A stretch of 64,000 bases of DNA, from assembly GCF_003206715.1 (NCBI RefSeq), contig NZ_PZJU01000029.1, positions 45,448 to 109,447 of the forward strand, read 5' to 3'. Numbering within the stretch: the first letter of the stretch is position 1; each line of letters begins with the position of its first letter. The notes under the pieces are model-generated. The model worked only from the letters and a program-made list of their open reading frames with translations, was not told the DNA's origin and searched no databases. Shown one piece after another: positions 37,129 to 46,469 of this stretch. This stretch comes from Salinicola peritrichatus. GTDB lineage: Bacteria; Pseudomonadota; Gammaproteobacteria; Pseudomonadales; Halomonadaceae. The position numbers were made by a program, and so were the translations under genes.

Positions 37129-38604
37129 TCATCCTTTCAGCGGCGACGGAGTGACATCGGCGGGAATCGGGCAGCGATAGGGTTCCCGGCGCGTGGCGGC
37201 GTCCAGCTCCTCGCGCGCCTGGGCCAGGGTGGCGGGGTTTTCCAGTAGCGCGACGGCGGTGCCGGCCATCACCTTGGCCGCCTGCAGCATTCCCTTGTGG
37301 CCCAGCGAACTGCGTCCCTGCGCGACCACCTGCCAGGTGTGCAGTGGCGTGCCCAGCGCGAAGCAGTTGACGTAGCACTGGGCCGTTGGCACCACCCAAC
37401 TCACGTCACCTACATCGGTGGAGCCGTACATCAGTGCTTCGCTGGCGCTGTACGGCGCGAGATCCTCGACCAGCGCCTTGTCGGCGAGCCCGTCGACGTA
37501 CGCTTCGGCGGCCTCGCCGCCGGCGCTGACGATGTTGGCGTAGGTCGTGCGCAGGTCATCTTCGCTGACGGTTGCCTTGATCCGCTCGGCGTAGGCCTTT
37601 TCTTCCGCATCGTGGCGCGGCGGGCCGAACGCCTCGAACTGGGCTTGCATCACGCTTTCCAGCGTGCGGTTCGGACGATACCCGGAGCACGCCTTGTCGA
37701 ACACCATCTCGACCTCGGTCCCGGTCATCAGCGCCGCGCCCTCGGCGATCTTCTGGATGCGCTCGAAGATCGCCTGGACATCGTTCATGCGCCTGGCGCG
37801 CATCAGGTAGAGCGCCTCGGCCTCGGCCTGGACCACGTTCGGCGAAGCGCCGCCGGTGCGGGTGATCGAGTAGTGGAAGCGGGCGTCCGGCACTACGTGC
37901 TCGCGCAGATAGTTGGCGCCGACGTTCATCAGTTCCACCGCATCCAGCGCGCTGCGGCCGAGGTGCGGCGAGTTGGCGGCGTGGGCGGAGGTGCCCTTGA
38001 AGCGGAAGTAGGCCTGGATATTGGCCAGGGTCGGGGTCGAGAAGATGGCGTTGAAGGCCTGCGGGTGCCAGGTGAGGGCGGCATCGACATCGTCGAAAAC
38101 GCCTTCGCGCACCATGAAGGTCTTGCCGGAGCCCCCCTCCTCGCCGGGGCAGCCGTAGAAGCGGATCGTGCCGGACAGACCCTGCTGCGCTCGCCATTCT
38201 TCCAGATAGTCGCGCACGCCGACGGCGGCAGCGAGCGCGGCGACGCCAAGCAGGTTATGCCCGCAGCCATGACCGTTGCCGCCGGGGATCAGCGGTTCCG
38301 CGTCGCTCGCTTCACCGCGCTGGCTGAGTCCGGCCAGGGCGTCGTATTCACCGAGCAGGGCGATGACCGGCTTGCCGCTGCCATAGCTGGCAACGAAGGC
38401 CGTATCGATGCCGGCGATGCCGCGTTCGACCTGAAACCCTTCGGCTTCCAGCGCTTCGCTCAGTGTCGACGCCGAGCGACCCTCCTCGAAACGCGTCTCG
38501 GCGTATTCCCATACCTGGTTGGCGTAGTCGATGAAGCGATCGCGCTTGTCTTCGATCAAGGCATCGAGTCGCTGGGTCGTGGTGTCGATAGCAGTTGCGT
38601 CCAT
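37129..38604 (-). CDS. abgB: p-Aminobenzoyl-glutamate hydrolase subunit B
   Basis: 491-aa M20 metallopeptidase. With AbgA it cleaves p-aminobenzoyl-glutamate, a folate breakdown product, to p-aminobenzoate and glutamate. Metal-site motifs are LLGEYDALAG, GNGHGCGHNLLG and YGCPGEEGGSG; the dimerisation domain has GTSAHAANSPHLGRSALDAVEL. The ATG at 38604 is chosen for the GAGGAG upstream; a TTG at 38622 is unlikely. Last gene of abgT-abgA-abgB. A 13-bp direct repeat (TTTCTCGCGATCA at 37103 and 37119) overlaps its stop codon. Confidence 0.92.
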   Translation of the reverse strand: MDATAIDTTTQRLDALIEDKRDRFIDYANQVWEYAETRFEEGRSASTLSEALEAEGFQVERGIAGIDTAFVASYGSGKPVIALLGEYDALAGLSQRGEASDAEPLIPGGNGHGCGHNLLGVAALAAAVGVRDYLEEWRAQQGLSGTIRFYGCPGEEGGSGKTFMVREGVFDDVDAALTWHPQAFNAIFSTPTLANIQAYFRFKGTSAHAANSPHLGRSALDAVELMNVGANYLREHVVPDARFHYSITRTGGASPNVVQAEAEALYLMRARRMNDVQAIFERIQKIAEGAALMTGTEVEMVFDKACSGYRPNRTLESVMQAQFEAFGPPRHDAEEKAYAERIKATVSEDDLRTTYANIVSAGGEAAEAYVDGLADKALVEDLAPYSASEALMYGSTDVGDVSWVVPTAQCYVNCFALGTPLHTWQVVAQGRSSLGHKGMLQAAKVMAGTAVALLENPATLAQAREELDAATRREPYRCPIPADVTPSPLKG

Positions 38605-38618
38605 GGGGTTCTCTCTCC

Positions 38619-39965
38619 TCAAAGGGTCTCGGTACGTCGGCGGCGTGGTACAGCGTCGTCTGCCTGCAGTGCCAGATGCGCCAGGGTGCGAATGGCCAGC
38701 GGAAGCACGTCCTCGTCGAAATCGAAGCGCTGATGGTGGTGGCCGGCGGCGAGATCGGTGCCGAACACCATGTAGGTGGCCAGGCCGCCACGCTCGCGCA
38801 CGCGCTGCATCATGGTGGTGGCGTCCTCGGAGCCGGAAGGGCGATTCTCGACGGGAACTACGCTGTCGATGCCGGGAAGGCCGGCAATCCGTTCCTGTAT
38901 GAACGCGACCAGCTCGGGGCTGGGCTCGCAGTTGCGCGCCTCGCCGGCGAGGGAGTAGGTCATCTCCACGCCCTGCATCGCTGCCGCGCCGCGCAGCACG
39001 TCCAGCGCCCGGCGCTGCATCTCGTCGTTGATCTCGCTGGTCTCGCCACGGGTCTCGAACTTGAGCGTCGCGGTGGCCGGCACCACGTTGCGGCCGCTGC
39101 CGGCGTTGAGTACGCCGACGTTGATGCGCGAGGCGCCGGCACTGTGACGCGGGATGGCGTGCAGGCCGAGCGCCGCCTGGGCGGCGGCCAGCAGCGCATT
39201 GTTGCCGGCCTCCGGGTTGGCGCCGGCATGGGCGGGCACGCCGGTAAAGGTGACGTCGAGCTTGGTGGTGGCGAGATAGCCGTTGTGGCCGCAGATGACG
39301 GTCCCCTTGGCGACGCCGGTGCCGATATGGGTGGCGATGAAGATATCGGCGTCGTCGAGGACGCCGGCTTCGACCATCGACCTGGCACCGCGCACGCCCT
39401 CTTCGGCGGGTTGGAAGATCAGCTTGATCCGTCCGTTCAGTTGCGATTTCAGCTCGACGAACAGACGCGCCAGGCCGAGCCCGATGGTGGTGTGACCGTC
39501 GTGGCCGCAGGCGTGCATCATGCCGTCGTTGCAGGAGGCGAACCCCTCGCGGACGGGGCGGTGGTCTTCGTCGCGGGACTCGTCGAGATCGAGCGCATCC
39601 AGGTCGACGCGGTAGGCGAATGTCGGCCCCGGGCGACCGGTATCCAGCTCGGCCACCACGCCGGTATAGCCGCCGGCGAGTGCCGGCAGCCAGCGTTCGA
39701 CGGCGCCTTGGTCGCGGGCGCGCTCGAGCGCTCGGGCCAGCACTTCGGGCTCGGGGACGCCCATGCGGCTGTCGGCGTCGATCACGTCACGACCGGCGCT
39801 GACCCGATAGCCGAGCCGCTCCAGCTCTTCGGCGACGATCGAGGCGGTGCGGAATTCGACCCAGCCCGATTCGGCATGACGGTGAAAATCGCGCCGCCAG
39901 GTCTTCAGCTGCGGCGACAGGGCCGCGATCGCGGTTTCCAGATCTGGCGCGGTGATGGTGCTCAT
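38619..39965 (-). CDS. abgA: p-Aminobenzoyl-glutamate hydrolase subunit A
   Basis: 448-aa M20 peptidase, partner of AbgB in a heteromeric hydrolase. It shows FRRDFHRHAESGWVEFRT-type N-terminal features (TWRRDFHRHAESGW), the FAYRVDLDAL metal-bridging Asp, MMHACGHDGHTTIGL, FQPAEEGVRGA and the dimerisation-domain GVPAHAGANPEAGNNAL. Slightly longer than E. coli AbgA (436 aa). It lies 57 nt after abgT and 14 nt before abgB, so the three genes form one operon under the divergent LysR regulator. Confidence 0.93.
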   Translation of the reverse strand: MSTITAPDLETAIAALSPQLKTWRRDFHRHAESGWVEFRTASIVAEELERLGYRVSAGRDVIDADSRMGVPEPEVLARALERARDQGAVERWLPALAGGYTGVVAELDTGRPGPTFAYRVDLDALDLDESRDEDHRPVREGFASCNDGMMHACGHDGHTTIGLGLARLFVELKSQLNGRIKLIFQPAEEGVRGARSMVEAGVLDDADIFIATHIGTGVAKGTVICGHNGYLATTKLDVTFTGVPAHAGANPEAGNNALLAAAQAALGLHAIPRHSAGASRINVGVLNAGSGRNVVPATATLKFETRGETSEINDEMQRRALDVLRGAAAMQGVEMTYSLAGEARNCEPSPELVAFIQERIAGLPGIDSVVPVENRPSGSEDATTMMQRVRERGGLATYMVFGTDLAAGHHHQRFDFDEDVLPLAIRTLAHLALQADDAVPRRRRTETL

Positions 39966-40022
39966 GGTGAAGTTCTCCGTCTGTTCGGTGTCGTCGTGCG
40001 TCTTTTCACATCCGGGCCTTCG

Positions 40023-41558
40023 TCAGGACGGCAGATAGGTCGTGATGCCCGGGCCGTAGGGCAGCCCCAGCAGATAGAACGCGGTCAGCAGCAGGATCCA
40101 GATGCCGAGGAACGCCAGGGTGTAGGGCAGCATCAGCGACATCAGCGTGCCGAGGCCGGCGTTCTTGTCGTATTTCCGGATGAAGGTGAGCACCACGATC
40201 ATGTACGGGTTGAGCGGCGAGATGATATTGGTCGAGGAGTCGGCGATGCGGTAGGCGACCTGCACGAACGCGGGGTGATAGCCGAGCTGCATGAACATCG
40301 GCACGAACACCGGCGCTTCCAGCGCCCATTTGGCGGAGCCGCTGAAGATCAGCAGGTTCATGCAGGCAGTGAACACGATGTAGCAGAGGATGACCGGGAA
40401 CCCGGTGAAGTCCATGGCCGTCAGCAGGTCGGCGCCATTGACCGCGATCCAGGTGCCGATGTGCGACCAGTTGAACCAGGCGATGAACTGGGAAGCGGCA
40501 AAGATCAGCACGATATAGCTGCCCAGGTCGCGCATCGCTTCGGCCATGTTCTCGGAGATGTCGCGGGAACGCTTGATACGGCCCACGGTGATACCCCAGG
40601 TCACGCTGACGGTGATGAAGAAGAACAGGATGATCGGGATGATGCCGCTCAGGAATGGTGACGGGATCAGGCCGCCATCCGGGCCGCGCAGCGGTGAATC
40701 GGGCCAGAACAGCAGCGTGGCGATGGCGACGACGTAGACCAGTGCGGCGATGCCGGCATTGCGCAGACCCCGACCGGCGTTTTCCGGTTCATTGTTTTCG
40801 ACCTTCTCGACATCGCCCTGATAGGTGCCGAGGCGCGGTTCGATGACGCGTTCGGTGACGACGGCGGCCACGATGGTGAGCACGAACACGGAAACGCAGT
40901 TGAAGTACCAGTTGTCCACCGGGGTCACGGTCATGTCGCTGCTGACGATGCGTGCCGCTTCGGTCGAGATCCCGGAAAGCAGGGCATCGGTGCCGACGAT
41001 CAGCAGGTTGGCGGTGAACCCCGCGCCGGCGCTGGCAAAACCGAGCGCCAGCCCTGCGATCGGATGGCGTCCCAGCGAGTGATAGACCATGGCGGCCAGC
41101 GGTGGCAGCAGGATCAGCGAGGCGTCGGAGGCGACGTTCATCATGATGCCGGTGAACGCGACGGTATAGGTCACCAGACGCTTGGGCGCCGACAGGATCG
41201 TATGGCGGATCAGGGTTTCCAGCAGACCCAGCTTTTCGGCCAGGCCGATGCCAAGCATCATCGACAGCACTAGGCCGAGCGGGGCGAAGCCGGTGAAGTT
41301 ATCGAGCATGGAGTCGAGAATGAACCGGATGCCCTCGCCGGAGACCAGGCTGCGGATCGCTTCCACTTCCCCGCTGCCGGGGTGTTCGACGGAGGCACCC
41401 GCAGCGGCGAACAGTGCCGAGGCGATCAGTACGACCAGAGCGAGAATCACGAAGATCATGAACGGGTCGGGGAGACGATTGCCGAAACGCTCGATAGCGT
41501 TCAGCAACCGGATCGACAGCCGCGGGCGCGCGGCGTCGCGGGAGGCGGTCGCTTCCAT
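40023..41558 (-). CDS. abgT: p-Aminobenzoyl-glutamate transporter AbgT
   Basis: 511-aa inner-membrane protein with about ten hydrophobic helices, AbgT family. Characteristic segments: RLPDPFMIFVILALVVL, GFAPLGLVLSMMLGIGLAEKLGLL, MMNVASDASLILLPPLAAMV, FTANLLIVGTDALLSGIST, and IADSSTNIISPLNPYMIVVL, which contains the conserved NxIxPLxPY loop. Members import p-aminobenzoyl-glutamate or export antifolates such as sulfonamides. Here it leads the hydrolase operon, whereas in E. coli it is the last gene, so uptake of the dipeptide for breakdown is the likely role. Confidence 0.93.
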   Translation of the reverse strand: MEATASRDAARPRLSIRLLNAIERFGNRLPDPFMIFVILALVVLIASALFAAAGASVEHPGSGEVEAIRSLVSGEGIRFILDSMLDNFTGFAPLGLVLSMMLGIGLAEKLGLLETLIRHTILSAPKRLVTYTVAFTGIMMNVASDASLILLPPLAAMVYHSLGRHPIAGLALGFASAGAGFTANLLIVGTDALLSGISTEAARIVSSDMTVTPVDNWYFNCVSVFVLTIVAAVVTERVIEPRLGTYQGDVEKVENNEPENAGRGLRNAGIAALVYVVAIATLLFWPDSPLRGPDGGLIPSPFLSGIIPIILFFFITVSVTWGITVGRIKRSRDISENMAEAMRDLGSYIVLIFAASQFIAWFNWSHIGTWIAVNGADLLTAMDFTGFPVILCYIVFTACMNLLIFSGSAKWALEAPVFVPMFMQLGYHPAFVQVAYRIADSSTNIISPLNPYMIVVLTFIRKYDKNAGLGTLMSLMLPYTLAFLGIWILLLTAFYLLGLPYGPGITTYLPS

Positions 41559-41787
41559 GGGACACTCCTGAATCGATTGTTGTTGGATCGGTTGGGCCGA
41601 TCGGATGTCATGTCGTGTTGTTGGGTTGCTCGGAGCCGGCGGTCGGTTGTGTTATGGCATCTGGGCATTGAGCGGGGTCGCTGTCAGCGACCCAGAAACA
41701 CAGTAGAACCGGCTTGAGATCTGCAAAAGATGTCGATTATTTTTTGGCGATAACCTGCGGTGATCACGAACATCGGAGTCCGTTGTT

Positions 41788-42690
41788 ATGCAGTATCCGA
41801 TCAAGCTCCATCAGATTCGCGCTTTCGTCGAGGTGTCGCGTCGCGGCAGCATTCGTGCGGCGGCGCGTGAACTGGGGCTTTCCCAGCCAGGGTTGACCAA
41901 GGCGATTCGGGAACTGGAAGAGGGGCTGGGGGCCGCACTGCTGCTGCGGACTTCCCAGGGGGTGACGCTGACCGAGTCCGGGCGCGCCTTCGAACAGCAC
42001 GCCCATCTGATCCTCGAGGAACTGCGCCGGGCGCACGAGAACGTCGAACAGCTGAACGGCGTGCTGCGCGGCCAGATCGTGATGGGAGCCTCAGCGACGG
42101 TGGCGCGCACGCTGCTGCCTCAGGTGGTCGGCCGCTTCCGGCGGGAACTGCCCAACGTGAAGTTGCGCGTGATCGAAGGTCAGTTGTCGTCGATGGTGGC
42201 GGGGCTGCGCGACGGTGAGCTGGATTTTTCGATCAATACCGTTTCCAGCGGCGTGCTCGACAACGACCTCGAAGCGTTGCCGCTATTCTCGAAACCGTTC
42301 GTGGTGGTCATGCGTCGCGATCATCCCAAGAGCGGGGCGCGGCGGCTCAGCGAACTGGTCGACTGCGACTGGGTATTGCCCACCGCGCGCAGCGGCTACT
42401 ACGCCGATCTGGCCGACACGCTGGAGCGCCACGGGTTTTCGCGTGATCAGGTCAGCGTGGTGTGTGACTCTTTCACCACTTCGCTCAATCTGATCCAGCA
42501 CAGTGACATGGTCGGCGCCTTTGCCAGCGAAATGACTGCCCAGCATGGCATGGGTGAACTGGTGGAGCTGACGCTGGACGACTCGCTGCCGATGGCGACC
42601 TTCCACATGATCAAGCGCCGTGGCGTCCCGCTGACGCCGGTGTCCTCGCAGCTGGCGCGGCTGTTCGAGTTCGAGAGCCGGGGCGCTTGA
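41788..42690 (+). CDS. abgR: LysR-family regulator of the abg operon
   Basis: 300 aa. It resembles E. coli AbgR closely at the N-terminus: KLHQIRAFVEVSRRGSIRAAARELGLSQPGLTKAIRELEEGLGA, then the HLILEELRRAHENVEQL linker helix, and an effector domain with GRFRRELPNVKLRVIEGQLSSM and GELDFSINTVSSG. Divergent from abgT with 229 bp between starts, the same relation as abgR to abgA in E. coli. It therefore most likely activates abgT-abgA-abgB in response to p-aminobenzoyl-glutamate or a related ligand. Confidence 0.88.
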   Translation: MQYPIKLHQIRAFVEVSRRGSIRAAARELGLSQPGLTKAIRELEEGLGAALLLRTSQGVTLTESGRAFEQHAHLILEELRRAHENVEQLNGVLRGQIVMGASATVARTLLPQVVGRFRRELPNVKLRVIEGQLSSMVAGLRDGELDFSINTVSSGVLDNDLEALPLFSKPFVVVMRRDHPKSGARRLSELVDCDWVLPTARSGYYADLADTLERHGFSRDQVSVVCDSFTTSLNLIQHSDMVGAFASEMTAQHGMGELVELTLDDSLPMATFHMIKRRGVPLTPVSSQLARLFEFESRGA

Positions 42691-42702
42691 GCCGCTCGCG
42701 AA

Positions 42703-43977
42703 TCAGCTCGCCTTGCGGGCCGCTGAGGGTATCTCCACCGGCTCCTCCTCGACGCCATCGAGGCGGTCGGCGCGGCGCAGGACCGGGAAGCCCCACATCC
42801 AGATGCCGACGATCGCCAGTGTGCCCAGCGAGCCGATCACCGCCGCCGGCACGGTGCCGAACCAGGAGGCGGTGACGCCGGACTCGAACTCGCCGAGTTC
42901 GTTGGAGGCGCCGATGAACAGCATGTTGACGGCATTGACCCGGCCGCGCATCTCGTCCGGCGTCGCCAGTTGCAGCAGTGTCAGGCGCACGTAGACGCTG
43001 ATCATGTCGGCGGCGCCGGCGATCAGCAGCGCACCGAAGGAGAGCCAGAACCAGTGCGACAGGGCGAACACCAGGTTGGCGAGGCCGAACACCGCCACGG
43101 CAGCGAACATGATCGGGCCGGCGTGCCGCTTGATCGCGCGCACGCCGAGGTAGAGCCCCATCAGAAAGGCGCCGACGGCAATCGCGCTGCGCAGGGCGCC
43201 GAGCCCTTGCGGACCGACATGCAGAATCTCGTGGGCGTAGACCGGCAGCAGCGCGACGATGCCGCCGAACAGCACCGCGAACAGATCCAGCGAGATGACA
43301 CCGAGGATCACCGGCTTGCTGCGGATATAGTGAATGCCGGCGGTGAAACGCTGCCACGCGGTATCGTCGGTCTGAATGCGTTCGAAGGCATAGCGTACCG
43401 GCACGCTGGCCAACGCCAGTTGAGCGAGAAGGAAGCAGCCGAGGTTGACGCTATAGGTCAACGTCGGGCCGAAGGTATACAGCAGGCCGCCCAGCATCGG
43501 CCCGCCGATCACGCCGATCTTCATGATCGAGGAGTTGAGCGCGATCGCCTTGCCCAACTGCTCCCGGGGCACGACCTGCGGCAGCAGGCTCTGCAGCGTC
43601 GGGCCGGCGAAAGCGCGGGCGGCGCCGAACAGCACCAGCACGGCGTAGAACGGGGTCGCCGTGTCGGGGGCTTTCAGCGATAACACGACCAACAGTGCGC
43701 TACAGATACCCTGGACCAGCCAGCTCAGTTGCAGGATGCGTTTGCGATCGAAGCGGTCGACCACATCGCCGGCCGGCAGCAGCAGCAGGACCATCGGCAG
43801 AAATTGTGCCAACCCGACATAGCCCAATGTCAGCGGGTCGCGGGTGATGTCGTACACCTGCCAGGCGACCACGATGGCCTGGATCTGCATGGCGAAGACG
43901 GCAAACAGGCGGGAAACGAGAAACGGGGCAAAGCCGGGCTGGCGGTAAACGGGACTGTCACTATCGTGGGCGGGCAT
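42703..43977 (-). CDS. MFS transporter (MFS_3/EntS-like)
   Basis: 424-aa inner-membrane transporter with 12 expected helices. YRQPGFAPFLVSRLFAVFAMQIQAIVVAWQVYDIT at the N-terminus, GDVVDRFDRKRILQLS (motif A), QSLLPQVVPREQLGKAIALNSS and DEMRGRVNAVNMLFIGASNELGEFESG fit the MFS_3 group, which holds siderophore exporters such as EntS. No siderophore genes are near, so the substrate is open. ATG at 43977 has AGGA 6 nt upstream; a TTG at 43992 is less likely. It converges with abgR (12 nt) and is divergent from another MFS gene. Confidence 0.87.
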   Translation of the reverse strand: MPAHDSDSPVYRQPGFAPFLVSRLFAVFAMQIQAIVVAWQVYDITRDPLTLGYVGLAQFLPMVLLLLPAGDVVDRFDRKRILQLSWLVQGICSALLVVLSLKAPDTATPFYAVLVLFGAARAFAGPTLQSLLPQVVPREQLGKAIALNSSIMKIGVIGGPMLGGLLYTFGPTLTYSVNLGCFLLAQLALASVPVRYAFERIQTDDTAWQRFTAGIHYIRSKPVILGVISLDLFAVLFGGIVALLPVYAHEILHVGPQGLGALRSAIAVGAFLMGLYLGVRAIKRHAGPIMFAAVAVFGLANLVFALSHWFWLSFGALLIAGAADMISVYVRLTLLQLATPDEMRGRVNAVNMLFIGASNELGEFESGVTASWFGTVPAAVIGSLGTLAIVGIWMWGFPVLRRADRLDGVEEEPVEIPSAARKAS

Positions 43978-44371
43978 GATGTCCTGCGGCAATCGGGGTC
44001 GAGGTGCGGACTGCCAAGCATACGCCGATCGGTAGCGTATTGTCGTTGGATGGCCTTGTTTCTATCGCTAAAGATGCAGCCCCTATGCTTGAAAAAGCGC
44101 TTTGCACCTCCCAACTGCGGTTTTTGAATGGGTAAAGGCATGCTTTGAATAAGCATGGCTAATGGGTGCTTCAAACACGCGCCAAAATGATGCATTGGCC
44201 GATTTTCAGTGCATTTTTCGGCTTCTTTCGGCGCAAAGGCCGGCGTATAGTTCGCTCGCTCTCATCCCGTCCGGCCGATGAGGCACCACGCTCCAGGTGG
44301 AACGTCGGCAGTCGCCATGGTGCATCCCCTTGTCGCCATTCTCGCCGACACGTATCGAGGTTCATGAGGTT
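43978..44371. other. Divergent spacer between two MFS genes
   Basis: 394 bp with no supported gene. It contains A/T-rich stretches and a small perfect hairpin, CATGCTT/AAGCATG (44139-44145 and 44151-44157). Related half-sites GCTTGAAAAAGC (about 44087) and GCTTCAAACACGC (about 44167) lie on either side of it, which could be repeated operators. Promoters for both flanking genes must lie here. Confidence 0.4.
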
Positions 44372-45754
44372 ATGTCACGGCAGCTCCTTTCCATGGCCCT
44401 GGCGCCGTTACTCGGATTGTTCATTCTCGGTATCGGCAACGGCTTTCTGGCATCGCTGATCACGCTGCGCCTCGACGCGGCCGGGGCCTCGGTAACGACC
44501 ATCGGCTGGGTTTCGGCGGCCTACTACGTCGGCCTGGCCATCGGCGCGCTGTTCAACGACCGCCTGCTGCTGCGCATCGGCCATATCCGCGCCTACGCCT
44601 GTTTCGCCTCGCTGGTGGCGGTGACGGTATTGCTGCAAGGGCTTTGGCTGAACGCCGAGCTGTGGTTCATTCTGCGCATGATCGGCGGCTGGGCCACGCT
44701 GGGCGTTTATCTGGTGATCGAGAGCTGGCTGCTGACCGCCGCCGATACGCGCGTGCGCGGGCGTCTGCTCGCGCTCTACATGATCTCGCTCTACGGCGCC
44801 GGGGTGATCGGTCAGCTGTTGCTCGGCGTGGCCGACAACGCCGGCCCCAACCAGCCGTTCATGGTCATCGCCATGCTGGCGTCGCTGTCGGTGTTGCCGC
44901 TGGGCATGATCCCGCGCGTCTCGCCGCTGATCGAGCACGCCGAGCCGCTCTCGCCGTGGCGTCTGATTACGGTGACTCCGACCGGGGTCATGGGCTGCTT
45001 CGGCTCGGGCCTGGTGGTTTCCGCGATCTACAGCCTGTTGCCGCTTTACCTGCAGCGCAGCGGTTTCGAGGTGCAGAAGATCGGCGAGATGATGGCGGTA
45101 GTGATTCTCGGCGGGATGCTGCTGCAGTACCCCATCGGGCGCTGGTCGGACCGCCACGATCGCCAGATCGTGCTGATCCTGATTGGCGTGGTGATGGCGC
45201 TGTTGTGCGTCGCCATGATGTGGATGCCGCAACTGCCGTGGCTGCTGGCGGTCGTACTGTTTCTGCTCGGCGGCGGCGTGTTCGCGCTCTATCCGGTGGC
45301 GGTCAGCCACGCCGCCGACCGCGCACCGGCTGGCGCGCTGGTACGCATGAGCCAGGGGCTGCTGCTGATCAATGCGCTGGGCGCGACCTTGAGTCCGCCG
45401 CTGATCACGCCGCTGATGACCCATGTCGGCGATCCCGGCCTGTTCGTGGCGCTGGCCGGACTGGGCGCCTTCCTGGTGGCGTTCTTCGTCTGGCGGCGTA
45501 GTCGCCGTCCGGCGCCGGCACCGGTGGCACCGTTCACCTCCAACCCGCCGCAATCGGTGGTCGGGGCAGAGTTGAGCGTCACCGATGCCTTGGTGCAAGG
45601 GGCCATCGAGCATGAGCACCAGGAGGATCTTTCCCAGGTCGTGCCCGATGTGGAGACGGCCTTGCCCGACGAACGGGCGAACTCCGCCGACGGTCCGGCA
45701 ACGCGGGAAGAGGCAGTCACCGAGAAGGCCGAGGACGATACGACACGGCCGTGA
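44372..45754 (+). CDS. MFS transporter, YcaD/UMF2-like
   Basis: 460-aa 12-helix transporter. LLGLFILGIGNGFLASLITLRL opens the first helix; FNDRLLLRIGHIRAYACFAS is the motif A loop; RMIGGWATLGVYLVIESWLLT and LSLYGAGVIGQLLLG match the YcaD-like group of uncharacterised transporters. After the last helix a hydrophilic tail of about 75 residues rich in Glu, Asp and Ala is present, longer than in E. coli YcaD. The start at 44372 begins the first helix properly; a frame from 44297 is leader. Substrate unknown. Confidence 0.85.
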   Translation: MSRQLLSMALAPLLGLFILGIGNGFLASLITLRLDAAGASVTTIGWVSAAYYVGLAIGALFNDRLLLRIGHIRAYACFASLVAVTVLLQGLWLNAELWFILRMIGGWATLGVYLVIESWLLTAADTRVRGRLLALYMISLYGAGVIGQLLLGVADNAGPNQPFMVIAMLASLSVLPLGMIPRVSPLIEHAEPLSPWRLITVTPTGVMGCFGSGLVVSAIYSLLPLYLQRSGFEVQKIGEMMAVVILGGMLLQYPIGRWSDRHDRQIVLILIGVVMALLCVAMMWMPQLPWLLAVVLFLLGGGVFALYPVAVSHAADRAPAGALVRMSQGLLLINALGATLSPPLITPLMTHVGDPGLFVALAGLGAFLVAFFVWRRSRRPAPAPVAPFTSNPPQSVVGAELSVTDALVQGAIEHEHQEDLSQVVPDVETALPDERANSADGPATREEAVTEKAEDDTTRP

Positions 45755-45783
45755 GCGAGCTCGCTTCGGCCTGCCAACAACGC

Positions 45784-46455
45784 TCAATGGGCGGGATCGA
45801 CCACCCCGCCCAGCGAGGCATTGCGCCGGAACCAGCCGGCAATGCTGGTCCGTGGCAGCCGGGTCGGCAGCACCTCGTGGGGAATGCGATCCGACAGGAA
45901 ACAGGCGAAGGTGCCCGCCTCGGGACGGATGCGTGACACCTCCCGCTCGGTCTCGTACTCGTCGAACAGTGCCATTTCGCCACCGCCGTCGGCGGGCCAG
46001 TCGGCGTTGAGATAGAGCACTGTCGACACCACCCGGTTGGCGCGGCCGCGAAAGCTGTCGTAGTGCTTGCGGTAGAAAGCGCCGGGTGGGTAGTGGGCGA
46101 AGTGCGCCTCGAACTCGAACAGGCCCAGGTAGAGCGCGACATTGATCTGTTGCTGGAGTTCGTTCATCAGCGCCAGGTAACGCCGCTGGGCCAGGCTTTC
46201 GCGATCCAGCCAGTGGATGGCGTCGCCGCGAATGTCGCGGCGCAGCGTGCGCTCGTCGCCACGGCCGATGCCGGCTTCCTGCAGCGCCTGACGCTGGTGC
46301 AGCATGTGCAGCTCGTCGCGCAGCTCCCGGCACAGGTCGCTGTCGATGAAGCGCTCCCCGACATACCAGCCGCGCGCTACCAGCGCGTCGATCAGCGCCG
46401 ACAGCTGGGTATCGTCCCAATAGGCATGGTGGGCGTCGGTATGTGGCATGGGCAT
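45784..46455 (-). CDS. 2OG-Fe(II) oxygenase (prolyl 4-hydroxylase-like)
   Basis: 223-aa double-stranded beta-helix dioxygenase. The iron ligands are the HYDSF His-Asp pair after YPPGAFYRK and the distal His in RIPHEVLPT; the 2-oxoglutarate-binding Arg is probably in the following TRLPRTSIAGW. VVSTVLYLNADWPADGGGEMALF is the typical SM-20/P4H core. Target protein or metabolite unknown; bacterial relatives hydroxylate elongation factor Tu or ribosomal proteins. The ATG at 46455 lies 14 nt after the CoA pyrophosphatase stop; the longer frame to 46635 overlaps that gene and is rejected. Confidence 0.83.
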   Translation of the reverse strand: MPMPHTDAHHAYWDDTQLSALIDALVARGWYVGERFIDSDLCRELRDELHMLHQRQALQEAGIGRGDERTLRRDIRGDAIHWLDRESLAQRRYLALMNELQQQINVALYLGLFEFEAHFAHYPPGAFYRKHYDSFRGRANRVVSTVLYLNADWPADGGGEMALFDEYETEREVSRIRPEAGTFACFLSDRIPHEVLPTRLPRTSIAGWFRRNASLGGVVDPAH

Positions 46456-46469
46456 GAGTGTCCGCTCGG

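Noticed and set aside
38595-40661. A 688-codon open frame antisense to abgA and abgT
   Set aside because: Composition is the mirror of two genuine genes in a high-GC genome; no family motif and no ribosome site. The same applies to long antisense frames over tsx (6579-7649) and over the MFS/oxygenase region (44408-46420).
29896-42690. A functional link between ebo and abg genes
   Set aside because: They are adjacent, but separated by two terminator-like hairpins, and share no known chemistry; adjacency alone is not evidence.
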